A DNA stretch of 64,000 bases from Novosphingobium taihuense (lineage in GTDB: Bacteria; Pseudomonadota; Alphaproteobacteria; Sphingomonadales; Sphingomonadaceae): contig NZ_VLKJ01000008.1 in NCBI RefSeq assembly GCF_007830315.1, positions 62,001-126,000 on the forward strand, given 5' to 3'. The position numbers and the translations under genes are program-made. Positions 53,043 through 62,395 of this stretch are shown here, piece by piece (positions within the stretch are counted from its first letter, which is position 1; each line of letters begins with the position of its first letter). The notes beneath the pieces were generated by a model, which searched no databases, was not told the origin of the DNA, and saw nothing but the letters and a program-made list of their open reading frames with translations.

Positions 53043-55361
53043 ATGGCGTCTCCGGCGACAGTTGGGCCAGCGGCGGGCGATCCCGCCGCCGATCCGGTCG
53101 ATTTACCGGGCCGACGCGCGCGGCATTGGGACATCCGCGCGCGATTGTCCAGCATGCTTGAGAGGGGAGCGGACGGGGCCGATGCATTCCTCGATGCCCG
53201 TCCATTTGAGCGCGGGCTCTGGTTGGTGGTCGCCTTCGCAGCAGGCATCGTCCTGTGGGTCAATCTGCCCGTCGCTGAGCTATGGATTACAGCCCTGCTG
53301 GTCTGCTCTGCGATGGCAATCCTGGCATTCCTCGCCATCGACGCAGTGCGCCATCCGCACTTGCGGCTCGCCGTCATCGGGCTGGCGATCATGATCGCGG
53401 CCGGATTGGCGACGATATGGACGCGCTCTACGCTGGTCGGACAACCGGGTATCGCTGCTCCTCGGGTCGTCATGCTTCAGGGCGAGGTGGTCGAGCGGCG
53501 CGAAGAACCCGCCAAGGCCCGCGCGCGGATCGTCCTCCAGACGCAAATGGCGGATTTCCCCGGCCCGGTCCGGGTCCGCGTCAACCTGCCATATGACAAG
53601 GACGCGCAAGGTCTGGTCGAGGGCGCGCAGGTCCGCATGCGGGCACGCCTCATGCCTCCCGCCGCGCCGATGCTTCCCGGAGCCTATGATTTTGCCCGCG
53701 CTGCTTGGTTCGATGGACTGGCCGCCACCGGCAGCGTGATCGGCGAGGTTCGCGTCCTCGTCCCCTCGCATCGTGGCGCAACGCTGCGAGGGCTGCAGAA
53801 GAGTCTTGCCGATCACGTTCGGGCCCGCCTCGGCGGATCGGCCGGGACAATTGCCGCAGCCTTCGCAAGCGGCGATCGCGGCGCCATTGCCGAGGCCGAC
53901 GAAGACGCAATGCGCGATGCAGGCCTGACGCACCTGCTGTCGATCAGCGGCCTTCACGTCAGCGCTCTCGTCGGCGCCGTCTACTGGATCGTCGCTCGCC
54001 TGCTGGCGCTATTCCCATGGATCGCCCTGCGCATCCGCGTGCCGCTTGCAGCCGCCCTGACCGGTGCGCTTGCGGGCCTCGCCTACACCCTGCTGACCGG
54101 AGCAGAGGTACCGACGATCCGTTCCTGCATCGGGGCGATGCTGGTCCTTGCCGCACTGGCGCTCGGCCGCGATCCGCTGTCATTGCGGATGGTCGCAGTC
54201 GGTGGCCTCGTCGTGATGTTGTTCTGGCCCGAGGCTGTCCTTGGCCCCAGCTTCCAGATGAGCTTTGCCGCCGTGATCGCGATCATTGCCTTCCACTCGA
54301 GCGCACCAGTGAAGGCCTTCCTGACCGGTGAACATCACGGCCCGCTTGTGCGCATGGCGCGCAGCCTGACCCTCTTGCTGGTCACAGGCTTGGTGATCGA
54401 ACTTGCCCTGATGCCGATTGGCCTGTTCCACTTCCACCGTGCGGGCGTCTACGGTTCACTCGCCAACGTCATCGCCATCCCACTGACCACCTTCGTCACC
54501 ATGCCTCTGATCGGCATTGCCTTGCTGCTCGATCTTGCGGGCGCTGGCGCGCCGGTTTGGTGGCTTGTCGGCCAATCGCTGGACCTGCTTTTGGCGCTCG
54601 CGCACTTCGTTGCAGGGCAACCTGGCGCCGTCACCATGCTTCCACCGGTTGCGCCCTGGAGCTTTGTGCTCTTCGTTTCCGGCATGCTCTGGCTTGCGTT
54701 GTGGACGGGACGCGTCAGATTGTGGGGCCTGGTTCCGGTGAGTTGCGCCCTCACAGCCATGGTCCTGACGCCGACGCCGGACATTCTCGTGACCGGCGAT
54801 GGCCACCACGTCGGCATTACTGGCGAAGGCGACAACCTTATCGTCCTGCGCATGGGGCGCGGCGACTACATGCGCGACAACCTGCTCGAGCTTGCGGGTA
54901 TGGAAGGCGAGTTGCGCCCGCTTGACGCATGGCGCAGAGCAACATGCAACGACGACTTTTGCGTGGCCCGATTGCAGCGAAGCGGACGGCGCTTCACCGT
55001 CCTGATCGCGCGCAGCCGCAACTACATCGACGACATGGCCCTTTCCGCAGCCTGTGAACGCGCTGACATCGTCATCGCCGACCGCCGCCTGCCGTTCTCC
55101 TGCCGACCAAGGATGCTCAAGGCCGACCGGACTTACCTTGCATCGACTGGCGGCCTGTCGATCAACCTTTCCAGTGGCCACATTCGCACCGTGGCCGAAA
55201 CGCAAGGACATCAAGGCTGGTACCGTTGGCCCACGCCACGTCTCCGCCAGAACGAGCAGCCAGCAACGTCTGCTTCCCAAGCACCGAGGCCTGTCGTCGA
55301 TCGATCGACAGGCCTCGGCTCATCACCTTACGGCAGGACCCAGCGTACCGAACCGCTATAG
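53043..55361 (+). CDS. comEC: ComEC/Rec2 family membrane protein
   Basis: ComEC forms the inner-membrane channel for DNA uptake in competent bacteria. The 772-residue protein has an N-terminal DUF4131-type OB region ([25 protein letters not shown]), about ten membrane helices and the ComEC core motif [21 protein letters not shown]. The C-terminal 180 residues are not a recognisable metallo-beta-lactamase: the HXHXDH motif is absent, replaced by a cysteine-containing domain ([19 protein letters not shown]). Such shortened ComEC proteins are common in this class. The ATG at 53043 has no strong ribosome binding site. Its 3' end overlaps the convergent tonB-like gene by 34 bases and includes a long palindrome, so the last about 25 residues may be unusual. 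Confidence 0.9.
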   Translation: MASPATVGPAAGDPAADPVDLPGRRARHWDIRARLSSMLERGADGADAFLDARPFERGLWLVVAFAAGIVLWVNLPVAELWITALLVCSAMAILAFLAIDAVRHPHLRLAVIGLAIMIAAGLATIWTRSTLVGQPGIAAPRVVMLQGEVVERREEPAKARARIVLQTQMADFPGPVRVRVNLPYDKDAQGLVEGAQVRMRARLMPPAAPMLPGAYDFARAAWFDGLAATGSVIGEVRVLVPSHRGATLRGLQKSLADHVRARLGGSAGTIAAAFASGDRGAIAEADEDAMRDAGLTHLLSISGLHVSALVGAVYWIVARLLALFPWIALRIRVPLAAALTGALAGLAYTLLTGAEVPTIRSCIGAMLVLAALALGRDPLSLRMVAVGGLVVMLFWPEAVLGPSFQMSFAAVIAIIAFHSSAPVKAFLTGEHHGPLVRMARSLTLLLVTGLVIELALMPIGLFHFHRAGVYGSLANVIAIPLTTFVTMPLIGIALLLDLAGAGAPVWWLVGQSLDLLLALAHFVAGQPGAVTMLPPVAPWSFVLFVSGMLWLALWTGRVRLWGLVPVSCALTAMVLTPTPDILVTGDGHHVGITGEGDNLIVLRMGRGDYMRDNLLELAGMEGELRPLDAWRRATCNDDFCVARLQRSGRRFTVLIARSRNYIDDMALSAACERADIVIADRRLPFSCRPRMLKADRTYLASTGGLSINLSSGHIRTVAETQGHQGWYRWPTPRLRQNEQPATSASQAPRPVVDRSTGLGSSPYGRTQRTEPL
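55284..55318. terminator. 13-base-pair palindrome at the convergent comEC/tonB ends
   Basis: CCGAGGCCTGTCG (55284-55296) pairs perfectly with CGACAGGCCTCGG (55306-55318) across a 9-base loop. It lies beyond the stop of the tonB-like gene and inside the comEC 3' end. There is no T run on either strand, so it is a possible bidirectional RNA-end structure rather than a classic terminator. Confidence 0.45.
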
Positions 55362-55996
55362 CTGCCGGTTGTCGGCATGCCATCGCCGCCAAGGGCGGGG
55401 ATGAAGCGGGCGCGCGCGCTGACCTTGGCGCAGGTTGCCGCATCAAGATCTGCCGAACCGCTCGATCCGGTGATCTCGCAGTTCGTGACCCTGCCGTCAG
55501 CCCCAATGGACAGGCGGAACCGCGTCAGTCCTTCGCGCTCCTCGCGGATTGCGGCGCTGGGATAGTCGCGGTCCGATACCCACGATCCCGGCGAGCCCTT
55601 TGGCGCCGCCGAACGCGTCGCAAAGCTGGCCGAGGGCGAGGGTTTCACTTCGGGCGGCGTGAGTGGTCCGAAGTCGGCAGGTGCAATCGGTGTAATGTCG
55701 GTCGGAAGAATGCCGACTCCGGGATCTACCGGGCCTAGCGAGATGTCGGGTTTGGGCGCCACCAGCGGGCGGGTCTCGGGCTTGATAGCAGGCTTGATAT
55801 CCGGGGGTGGCGCGATTGGCGTCACCTTGACCTCCTCATCCTTCCACTGCTGTGCAACGAACCGGTCCTTCAGGACATGGACCACGCCGCTCGCAAAGCC
55901 CGATGCGATGGCCCAGATCGCCACCCCGTGGAGCAGGCCCACCGCGATGAAGGTCTGCGTCTGCCGGCGTCTCGTATTTTCAACTGCATATGCCAT
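55328..55996 (-). CDS. TonB-family energy transducer-like protein
   Basis: A 222-residue protein with the TonB layout: one N-terminal membrane anchor (TFIAVGLLHGVAIWAIASGF, residues 14-40), a periplasmic Pro-rich spacer (KVTPIAPPPDIKPAIKPETRP, then PVDPGVGILPTDITPIAP), and a C-terminal TonB domain (DYPSAAIREEREGLTRFRLSIG, ending in [10 protein letters not shown]). Such proteins couple the proton gradient, through ExbB-ExbD, to outer-membrane receptors. exbB/exbD are not in the window, and sphingomonads have many TonB paralogues. ATG 55996 follows AGAGGTG; the open frame upstream has no homology. It lies between lexA and comEC, where many relatives have no such gene. Confidence 0.87.
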   Translation of the reverse strand: MAYAVENTRRRQTQTFIAVGLLHGVAIWAIASGFASGVVHVLKDRFVAQQWKDEEVKVTPIAPPPDIKPAIKPETRPLVAPKPDISLGPVDPGVGILPTDITPIAPADFGPLTPPEVKPSPSASFATRSAAPKGSPGSWVSDRDYPSAAIREEREGLTRFRLSIGADGRVTNCEITGSSGSADLDAATCAKVSARARFIPALGGDGMPTTGSYSGSVRWVLP

Positions 55997-56166
55997 TGGC
56001 AACACCTCTTCCGTTGCCGACGCCCCATCTGATGGCAGGCCGTCCCGGAAGGGGCGCCCCGTGTGGGGCATTCGGTAACAATGGAAACTACACCCGGAAC
56101 GAGGTGCGTGCCAGAAGAATCTCAACCAAAACGATTGATATTTGGCATAGCGGATTTTCAGGACGA

Positions 56167-56204
56167 GAAAAAGCCGCTCACAGGGTGACCTGTGAACGGC
56201 TTTT
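56167..56204 (-). terminator. Rho-independent terminator of lexA
   Basis: On the minus strand AAAAGCCGTTCACAGG pairs with CCTGTGAGCGGCTTTT (one mismatch-type pair) around a 4-base loop and is followed by TCTCG after five T residues. It lies 51 bases beyond the lexA stop and separates it from the tonB-like gene. The remaining bases between 55997 and 56254 hold no other feature that I can recognise. Confidence 0.85.
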
Positions 56205-56254
56205 CGATTTCGAAATCAGCAGCCTGCCGCGCTATTGCGGCAAACCCACCTCAC

Positions 56255-56953
56255 TCAGTGATAACGCCGCAGCAGCCCTGCCAGCTTGCCCTGTACGGCC
56301 ACTTCGTCAGGCCGATAGAACTGCGGGTCATAGGCCGAATTGGCCGGATCGAGCCGGATCATGCCCTTTTCCCGGTGCAGATACTTCAGCGTCGCTTCCT
56401 CACCCCGCACCAACGCCACGACAATCTCGCCGTCGCGCGCGATGTCGGTCTTGCGGACCAGCGCATAGTCACCATCGAAGATTCCGGCCTCGACCATCGA
56501 GTCCCCCGAAACCTCGAGCGCATAGTGCTCACCTGCGCCAAGCAGTGCGGCGGGGACGGGCAGTGTGGCGGTGGTTTCCAAGGCTTCGATCGGCACACCC
56601 GCAGCGATCTTCCCGTGAAGGGGCAGTTCGATCACGTCGTTCGCCGGTGCAGGGGCGACCTTTGCCGCATGGCGCAGCGGCGTGACGACCGCGCTTGCTG
56701 CTGCCGGTTCGCGCGCCGGGGCAGGCTTGCTCACCGCACTGTCAGGCTGGCGGATAACTTCGAGCGCGCGAGCGCGATTGGGCAGTCGGCGGATGAAGCC
56801 GCGTTCCTCAAGCGCCGAGATCAGGCGATGGACGCCGGACTTGGACTTGAGATCGAGCGCCTCCTTCATTTCCTCGAACGAGGGGGAAATGCCGGATTCC
56901 TCCAGACGGACCTGGATGAATGAGAGCAGTTCATGCTGCTTGCGCGTCAACAT
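56255..56953 (-). CDS. lexA: SOS response repressor LexA
   Basis: LexA represses SOS genes and cleaves itself on contact with activated RecA. The 232-residue protein has the winged-helix domain (1-70: [55 protein letters not shown]), a long Ala/Pro linker (71-108), the cleavage site Ala118-Gly119 ([10 protein letters not shown]), nucleophile Ser152 ([11 protein letters not shown]) and Lys190 ([11 protein letters not shown]). All catalytic residues are intact. Its own LexA box lies 19-33 bases upstream, so it is autoregulated. It is followed by a strong terminator and preceded by moeA on the same strand with a 57-base gap. The imuA and dnaE2 operons in this window carry the same operator type. 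Confidence 0.98.
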   Translation of the reverse strand: MLTRKQHELLSFIQVRLEESGISPSFEEMKEALDLKSKSGVHRLISALEERGFIRRLPNRARALEVIRQPDSAVSKPAPAREPAAASAVVTPLRHAAKVAPAPANDVIELPLHGKIAAGVPIEALETTATLPVPAALLGAGEHYALEVSGDSMVEAGIFDGDYALVRKTDIARDGEIVVALVRGEEATLKYLHREKGMIRLDPANSAYDPQFYRPDEVAVQGKLAGLLRRYH

Positions 56954-56971
56954 TGGCGGTTCTCCGCAGGT

Positions 56972-56986
56972 GAACGAATGCGGAAC
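56972..56986 (-). promoter_or_regulatory. LexA box of lexA (autoregulation)
   Basis: On the minus strand the sequence is GTTC-CGCATTC-GTTC, an exact match to the alphaproteobacterial operator GTTC-N7-GTTC. It lies 19 bases before the lexA start codon. Two further copies of the same type control imuA-imuB and the dnaE2 operon. Confidence 0.9.
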
Positions 56987-57010
56987 GGATAAGCAACCAA
57001 ATACGACTCG

Positions 57011-58216
57011 TCAAGCAATTCCGCCATTTTCGAGCAGGTAAACCGGAACATCCGTTCCTGCGGCTTTCGGTGGCGCTCCCGCCTCGCGCACGACCAGCGC
57101 ATTGGCGCGCGAGAGCGGCGAAAGTGCGCCCGAATCCTGCAGCGCGTCGAGGCTGACGCTTGCTCCGTCCCACCGCGCCCGCAAGAACTCCATGCGGCTT
57201 CCCCCAGCAGACATTGGTGTTGCCAGCCGCGAGTGGATTGCGCGCGGCAGAGGATCGCGCGCGCCTAGCCCAGCGCGCAGCAGCGGCAACATGAACAGGA
57301 ACGCGGTGACAAAGGCCGAGGCGGGATTGCCGGGCAGGCCGAGAATCATCTGCGACCCCCGTGTCGCCACCAGCAGGGGCTTTCCGGGCTTGATACCCAC
57401 GCGCCAGAAATCGATCGATGCGCCCACCGCCTCAAGCGCCGGACGCACAAGATCGTGATCCCCGACCGACGCCCCGCCACTGGTGACGATCACATCAGCC
57501 TCGGCAGCGGTGTCGAATGCCCCGGCCAAGGCATCGAGATTGTCGGCTACCGGACCTGCGTGGCAGATGTCGACAGGCAGCCCCGCCGCCATCGCACAGA
57601 GCATCGGGCCGTTGCTCGCAGGCAATTGGTGCAGAGCGGGCAGGCACCCCGGCGCGACCAGTTCGTCGCCGCTGTCGATCACGGTCAGGCGCAGGCTGCG
57701 GCGAACCGGCAGGTGGGCATGACCCCCGGCGATGGCGAGCGCGATCTGCGCCGGGCCGATGCGCAGCCCCTTCTCGATCAGTACGGCCTGCTCGGCAAAG
57801 TCCATGCCTGCCGGGCGGACATGGCGAATGGGCGGGGCGGGCGGCTCACCTGTGAGCCTGAGTATTTCGCCTTCGCGCTCGGTATCTTCCTGCAGCAGCA
57901 CCATGTCTGCACCTTCCGGCACGACTGCGCCGGTGCTGATCCGCACGGCTTCGCCCGAGCCCACCACACCGCCAAACGGATGCCCCGCAGCACTCTCCCC
58001 GATCACGCGCCATGGCCCCGGAAGCTCGGCACTGCGCAAGGCATAGCCATCCATCGCCGAGACTGGCGCGGCAGGCTGTGTACGCCGCGCGATGATCGGG
58101 CTGGCGAGATAGTGGCCAAGGCATTCGATGACGGCCCTGTGCTCCACCGCCAGCGATGGCGCGAGTGCAAGCAAGCGCGTCTGCGCTTCGGCGAGGGGGA
58201 GGGGCGGAGTCTTCAT
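57011..58216 (-). CDS. moeA: Molybdopterin molybdenumtransferase MoeA
   Basis: MoeA inserts molybdate into adenylated molybdopterin, the last step of molybdenum cofactor synthesis. The 401-residue protein has the MoeA segments PVSAMDGYALR, ISTGAVVPEGADMVLLQED, VIVTSGGASVGDHDL and ILGLPGNPASAFVTA, in order, plus the C-terminal domain. ATG 58216 (MKTPPLPLAEAQ) lies 10 bases after the moaC stop; the upstream GTG at 58240 would overlap moaC. The moaC-moeA-lexA order is conserved in alphaproteobacteria. Confidence 0.95.
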   Translation of the reverse strand: MKTPPLPLAEAQTRLLALAPSLAVEHRAVIECLGHYLASPIIARRTQPAAPVSAMDGYALRSAELPGPWRVIGESAAGHPFGGVVGSGEAVRISTGAVVPEGADMVLLQEDTEREGEILRLTGEPPAPPIRHVRPAGMDFAEQAVLIEKGLRIGPAQIALAIAGGHAHLPVRRSLRLTVIDSGDELVAPGCLPALHQLPASNGPMLCAMAAGLPVDICHAGPVADNLDALAGAFDTAAEADVIVTSGGASVGDHDLVRPALEAVGASIDFWRVGIKPGKPLLVATRGSQMILGLPGNPASAFVTAFLFMLPLLRAGLGARDPLPRAIHSRLATPMSAGGSRMEFLRARWDGASVSLDALQDSGALSPLSRANALVVREAGAPPKAAGTDVPVYLLENGGIA

Positions 58217-58226
58217 GTGCTTGTGC

Positions 58227-58700
58227 TCATTCGTCCGCACGCCAGGTGCCAGACTTGCCCCCGCGTTTCTCGATCAGCCTTACCGCTTCGATGACCATGC
58301 CCTTGTCGAGCGCCTTGGCCATGTCGTAGATCGTCAGCAGGGCGAGGCTGACGGCGGTCAGCGCTTCCATTTCCACCCCGGTTCGCCCGGTAAGCGAGGC
58401 CGATGCAGTGCATTCGATGCCGCCCTCGATCAGCGCGAAGTCTACGTTCACCGCATCGAGCGCGAGGGGATGGCACAGCGGTATGAGATCGCCGGTCTTC
58501 TTGGCCGCCATGATCCCGGCGATGCGGGCAGGGCCGAGCACGTCTCCTTTGGGCGCATTGCCGGTGCGGATCGCTTCGAGCGTGGCACCGCACATCCGGA
58601 TGAAACCGCGGGCGATGGCGACGCGATGTGTATCGGCCTTGCCACCGACATCGACCATTCGCGCGGTACCGGCCGAATCGATATGCGTCAGGTCGTTCAT
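58227..58700 (-). CDS. moaC: Cyclic pyranopterin monophosphate synthase MoaC
   Basis: MoaC works after MoaA to form cyclic pyranopterin monophosphate, the first intermediate of molybdenum cofactor synthesis. The 157-residue protein shows [40 protein letters not shown] (active-site Lys/His) and [23 protein letters not shown] 58700 has AGAGG six bases upstream; ATG 58706 is too near to it. It precedes moeA in one operon. The 236-base gap upstream contains short GGGGTTTAC direct repeats (58725-58742) but no recognised gene. Confidence 0.96.
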   Translation of the reverse strand: MNDLTHIDSAGTARMVDVGGKADTHRVAIARGFIRMCGATLEAIRTGNAPKGDVLGPARIAGIMAAKKTGDLIPLCHPLALDAVNVDFALIEGGIECTASASLTGRTGVEMEALTAVSLALLTIYDMAKALDKGMVIEAVRLIEKRGGKSGTWRADE

Positions 58701-58936
58701 CTTCATCCTCTGAAATCTGAACAGGGGTTTACGGGGTTTACACTGTCCTGAGAGAAAACCGTAAGGCCCCTTTTCGGGTGCGGCAATGGCTTGGAAAAGC
58801 GCTGATTTCAAGGAGCAGGAGGCTAAGACTGCTCATGCGCAGACCGTGGCACAAACAGGCGGTGTAGGACAGCGAAACGGTCCATTTTGGCTGTATGTTG
58901 GGAAATCGTTAGTCTTGGAGCGCGATAGTCCGGGTC

Positions 58937-59686
58937 ATGACTGCAAGCGACGCTCCACGCCGTATCGCACTACTTGTCGATGCGGAGAACATGTCTCCTG
59001 AATGCATGCGACAGGTCTTGCCCCAGGTGTTCAAGCTGGGTCGACCGGTGATCCAATACGCATTTGGTGATTTCAGCAATCCGGTTGCCAAGCCTTGGGT
59101 CGAGTTTCTCCGGCGCAATGTGATTGAGGCCAAGCAGGTCACCGCCGCGAAATCGGGCAAGAATGCCGCGGACGTCGCACTTGTCGTCGAGGCGATGCAG
59201 CTTGCCCTTCGAGGCAGGTGCGATGCCTTGTGCATCGTATCGAGCGACCGTGACTTTGTCGCGCTGACGACATTCCTGAAAGCCGAGGGGATTGATGCCT
59301 ACGGCTTTGGAAAAGCCTCGACTGGCAGCAAGTATCGTCAATCATGCGCCAAGTTTTTCGAAGTGTCGTATCCGCCCAAAGCACAACCGACGAATCCCGA
59401 ACTTTCGTCGAAGACGGAACTGCCTACGGCCGCATCCACAACCGCAAGGCAAACACTGAACCTGCCGGTCATCATGCAGGAGGTTGCACGGCTTGCCGAC
59501 AAGAGCGGTTGGACGAGCTTGCAGGCCCTTGGCTGCGCGCTCGGAAAGCGCGGGATTCGCGCCATAGACAATGGCGCCAAAATCTGGGCTCAAGTGTTCA
59601 GCGGGCTCGAAGGCTTCGAGACGAGCAAGGACGAAAAGGGGCGACGTAGCGTCCGTATCGTGGCGCGCGACAGGGGCGCGGCCTGA
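58937..59686 (+). CDS. NYN-domain nuclease-like protein with C-terminal LOTUS/OST-HTH domain
   Basis: A 249-residue protein. The N-terminal NYN (PIN-like) domain spans 1-145: ALLVDAENMSPECM (first acid), KNAADVALVVEAM, CIVSSDRDFVALTTFLKAEG and GFGKASTGSKYR. The acids kept at those places (Asp, Asp, Asp) suggest a metal-dependent RNase. A Thr/Ala-rich linker (150-170) leads to a LOTUS-type winged helix (LPVIMQEVARLADKSGWTSL), an RNA-binding fold. Such proteins are usually assigned to RNA decay or defence-related functions, without a firm substrate in bacteria. It is on the strand opposite to its neighbours, splits the trpC-moaC chain and has lower GC than they do, which suggests a later insertion. 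Confidence 0.87.
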   Translation: MTASDAPRRIALLVDAENMSPECMRQVLPQVFKLGRPVIQYAFGDFSNPVAKPWVEFLRRNVIEAKQVTAAKSGKNAADVALVVEAMQLALRGRCDALCIVSSDRDFVALTTFLKAEGIDAYGFGKASTGSKYRQSCAKFFEVSYPPKAQPTNPELSSKTELPTAASTTARQTLNLPVIMQEVARLADKSGWTSLQALGCALGKRGIRAIDNGAKIWAQVFSGLEGFETSKDEKGRRSVRIVARDRGAA

Positions 59687-59692
59687 CGTCCG

Positions 59693-60481
59693 TCAGCCGA
59701 TGAGCAACGCCCGCGTCGCAGCCTCCACGTCCGCCTGGCGCATCAGCGCCTCACCCACAAGGAACGTGCGTGCACCGCAGTGCTCCAAACGGAGCAGGTC
59801 CGTGTGCGTATTGATCCCGCTTTCGGCGACCAGCAGCGTGCCTTCGGGAGCCAGCGGGGCGAGGCGTTCCGTGGTGCCGAGATCGGTGACGAAGCGCTTC
59901 AGGTCGCGGTTGTTCACCCCGATAAGGCGTGACTTCAGGCGGCTTGCGCGCTCCATTTCCTCTTCGTTGTGGACTTCGACCAGCGCGTCCATGCCCTGTT
60001 CGCGGGCGGCGGCTTCGATCTCGGCCATCTGGCTGTCCGAAAGGCAGGCGGCGATGATCAGGATGGCATCGGCCCCGATGGCGCGCGCCTCGAGGCACTG
60101 CCACGGATCGACCATGAAGTCCTTGCGGATCACCGGCAGGGTGCAGGCCGCGCGGGCTTCGATCAGAAAGTCCTCATGACCCTGAAAATAGGGCGCGTCG
60201 GTCAGCACCGAAAGGCATGCCGCGCCCCCGGCCTGATAGGCGCGAGCGTGGTCTGCGGGTGCGAAATCGGCACGGATCAGGCCCTTTGAGGGGCTAGCCT
60301 TCTTGATCTCGGCGATCAGGGCATAGCCGGTCTTCGCCTTGGCTCGCAGCGCCGCCTCGAACCCGCGCGGGGCGCTCTGCCCGGCGGCGCGCGCGGCGAG
60401 TTCGCTGATGGTCACAGCGGCCTTGCGGGCAGCGACTTCTATGCGCTTGGTGTCGCAGATCTCGGTGAGCTTGTCGGTCAT
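59693..60481 (-). CDS. trpC: Indole-3-glycerol phosphate synthase
   Basis: TrpC closes the indole ring of indole-3-glycerol phosphate in tryptophan synthesis. The 262-residue TIM barrel has [20 protein letters not shown] near residue 55, [54 protein letters not shown] and [12 protein letters not shown]. It is monofunctional, without a TrpF fusion. It follows trpD after 77 bases, and converges with the NYN gene with a gap of only six bases. Its own ATG is at 60481 with GGGCAAG-type purines upstream. Confidence 0.97.
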   Translation of the reverse strand: MTDKLTEICDTKRIEVAARKAAVTISELAARAAGQSAPRGFEAALRAKAKTGYALIAEIKKASPSKGLIRADFAPADHARAYQAGGAACLSVLTDAPYFQGHEDFLIEARAACTLPVIRKDFMVDPWQCLEARAIGADAILIIAACLSDSQMAEIEAAAREQGMDALVEVHNEEEMERASRLKSRLIGVNNRDLKRFVTDLGTTERLAPLAPEGTLLVAESGINTHTDLLRLEHCGARTFLVGEALMRQADVEAATRALLIG

Positions 60482-60558
60482 GGCGGGGCGTGCCTTAGCG
60501 AGGTTGGACCTGTTGGGGCAAGTATGTCCTTTGACATGCCCGCATTGGCGCAGGAAGC

Positions 60559-61548
60559 CTACTTCAGCGCCGCGATCCAGCAGTTCAGCAAAGCATTGGC
60601 GAGGCCCTTGTCGAGCGCTTCGGCGGCTTCCTCAATGCCCTCGTGCCAGTCGCCCGCCTCGCCCGCGACGATCAGCGCAGCGGCGGCGTTGAACAGGACG
60701 GCATCGCGGTAGGGTCCTTCTGCGCCTTGCAGCAAGGCCCGCAGCGCTGCGGCATTGAAGGCCGCGTCACCGCCACGAATGGCGTCGACCGGGGCTTGTG
60801 GCAGACCGACATCGGCAGGAGAGATCCGGCGCATCAGGACTTCCCCCCCGCGCACTTCGGCCAGCTCGTTGCCGCCGGCAAGGCTCAGTTCGTCAAGTCC
60901 CTCGTCGCCCGAGATGACCATGCTGTGATCGGTGCCAAGGCGGCGGATCGCTTCAGCGTAGATCGGAACATAGGCGGGGCGCGCGATGCCGACGAGCTGG
61001 CGGCGCACGCCAGCCGGATTGGCCAGCGGACCCATCAGATTGAAAATCGTGCGGCGGCCCAAGGCCTTCCGGATCGGCATGATGCGCCCCATCGACGGGT
61101 GATGGCGCGCGGCAAAGAGGAAGCAGATGCCGAGATCGTTCAGCGTCTCTTCGGCAGTTTCCACCGCGCGGTCGAGGTTCAGCCCGAGCGCTTCCAGCGT
61201 ATCGGCCGCGCCTGCCTTCGAACTCGCCGCGCGATTGCCGTGCTTTGCAACAGGGACGCCACAGGCGGCCACGACGAGGCTGACCGCGGTCGAGACGTTG
61301 AGTGTGTGGTGCCCGTCTCCGCCGGTGCCGCAGACGTCGATGGCGTTGTTAGGCGCGCTGACCGGGATCATGCGGGCACGCATCGCCCGCGCTGCGCCTG
61401 CGATCTCGCTCGCGGTCTCACCTCGCTCGGACAGCGCGACGAGGAACTGCCCGACGGCCTCGTCCGAGACGGTGCCGTCGAGGATTGCCGCGAATGCCGC
61501 TTCTGCTTCGGCTTCCTCCAGCGGATGGGTGACGTCAGGCAGGCTCAT
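60559..61548 (-). CDS. trpD: Anthranilate phosphoribosyltransferase
   Basis: TrpD joins anthranilate to phosphoribosyl pyrophosphate. The 329-residue protein starts [12 protein letters not shown] and has [45 protein letters not shown] and [25 protein letters not shown], the PRPP- and anthranilate-binding segments. ATG 61548 overlaps the trpG stop by four bases (ATGA); the longer open frame to 61722 has no homology. It is part of the trpE-trpG-trpD-trpC operon. Confidence 0.97.
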   Translation of the reverse strand: MSLPDVTHPLEEAEAEAAFAAILDGTVSDEAVGQFLVALSERGETASEIAGAARAMRARMIPVSAPNNAIDVCGTGGDGHHTLNVSTAVSLVVAACGVPVAKHGNRAASSKAGAADTLEALGLNLDRAVETAEETLNDLGICFLFAARHHPSMGRIMPIRKALGRRTIFNLMGPLANPAGVRRQLVGIARPAYVPIYAEAIRRLGTDHSMVISGDEGLDELSLAGGNELAEVRGGEVLMRRISPADVGLPQAPVDAIRGGDAAFNAAALRALLQGAEGPYRDAVLFNAAAALIVAGEAGDWHEGIEEAAEALDKGLANALLNCWIAALK

Positions 61549-62132
61549 GCCGGAAGCGGATTGGTCTTGATGCCGCAGAGCTTGAGGAAGTTTGCGACCA
61601 TCGCGTGCCCGTGCTCGGTGGCGATGCTTTCCGGGTGGAACTGCACGCCGTGGATCGGCAGCGAGGTGTGGCGGAAGCCCATGACGTGGGTGTCGTCCGA
61701 CTGCGCGTTGACTGCGAGGCAATCGGGAATGTCGGTGACGATCAGAGAGTGATAGCGCGTGGCGATGAACGGCGAGGGCAGACCCTCGAATACGCCGGTG
61801 CCATCATGCGTGACCGGCGAGGTCTTCCCATGCATCAACCCACCGCGCACGACCTTGCCGCCGAAATACTGCCCGATCGACTGGTGGCCAAGGCACACGC
61901 CGAGCAACGGCACCTTCGCATCCGCCGCCGCGCCGACCAGATCGAGGCTCACCCCCGCTTCGTTAGGCGTGCAGGGACCGGGCGAAAGCAGAAACCCCTG
62001 CGCCCCGGTCCTGATCGCCTGTTCGGCGGTGAGCGCATCATTGCGCACGACTTCAACCTCGGCACCCATTTCCATCAGGTAGTGGACGAGGTTCCAGGTG
62101 AAGCTGTCGTAGTTGTCGATGACGAGGATCAT
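61545..62132 (-). CDS. trpG: Anthranilate synthase component II (glutamine amidotransferase)
   Basis: TrpG supplies ammonia from glutamine to TrpE. The 195-residue class I amidotransferase has [19 protein letters not shown], the nucleophile Cys in [17 protein letters not shown] and the His-Glu pair in [13 protein letters not shown]. The [10 protein letters not shown] loop is intact. The same family also serves p-aminobenzoate synthesis (PabA), so a dual role is possible. It overlaps the 88-residue gene upstream and trpD downstream, each by four bases. Confidence 0.96.
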   Translation of the reverse strand: MILVIDNYDSFTWNLVHYLMEMGAEVEVVRNDALTAEQAIRTGAQGFLLSPGPCTPNEAGVSLDLVGAAADAKVPLLGVCLGHQSIGQYFGGKVVRGGLMHGKTSPVTHDGTGVFEGLPSPFIATRYHSLIVTDIPDCLAVNAQSDDTHVMGFRHTSLPIHGVQFHPESIATEHGHAMVANFLKLCGIKTNPLPA

Positions 62133-62395
62133 TGGGCGCGCTTTTCGTAAGCCATGAAGCGGCATTCTGCGAAGGGAGGCTGGATGACATGCGAGCGCCA
62201 ATCCTGCGGAAAGCCTTCCAACAATTCGATTTGCGCGACGACGTCGTTCCAGTTCGGCATTTCTTCATGGAACCAGAGCGTTTGCCCAGAAGCCATTAGG
62301 ATTTCACAGCAAATGAGGTCAGTGGTGAGTTCGTCACGCTTGTAGAAAACGACATGCTGTATGACTGCCATTTCGAGCGGCAAACCAGTACTCAC
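62129..62395 (-). CDS. Small protein within the trp operon, unknown function
   Basis: I do not recognise this 88-residue protein. It is acidic with many aromatics ([41 protein letters not shown]) and no signal or membrane segment. Its start, GTG at 62395, overlaps the trpE stop (GTGA), and its stop overlaps the trpG start, so it is expressed in step with the two anthranilate synthase subunits. An ATG at 62371 would give 80 residues but has no ribosome binding site. A role in regulating or stabilising TrpE-TrpG is plausible, but there is no direct evidence. Confidence 0.7.
   Translation of the reverse strand: MSTGLPLEMAVIQHVVFYKRDELTTDLICCEILMASGQTLWFHEEMPNWNDVVAQIELLEGFPQDWRSHVIQPPFAECRFMAYEKRAQ

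Noticed and set aside
58786..59001. 71-residue open frame in the moaC-NYN gap
   Set aside because: No ribosome binding site, no domain, and it overlaps the start of the NYN gene.
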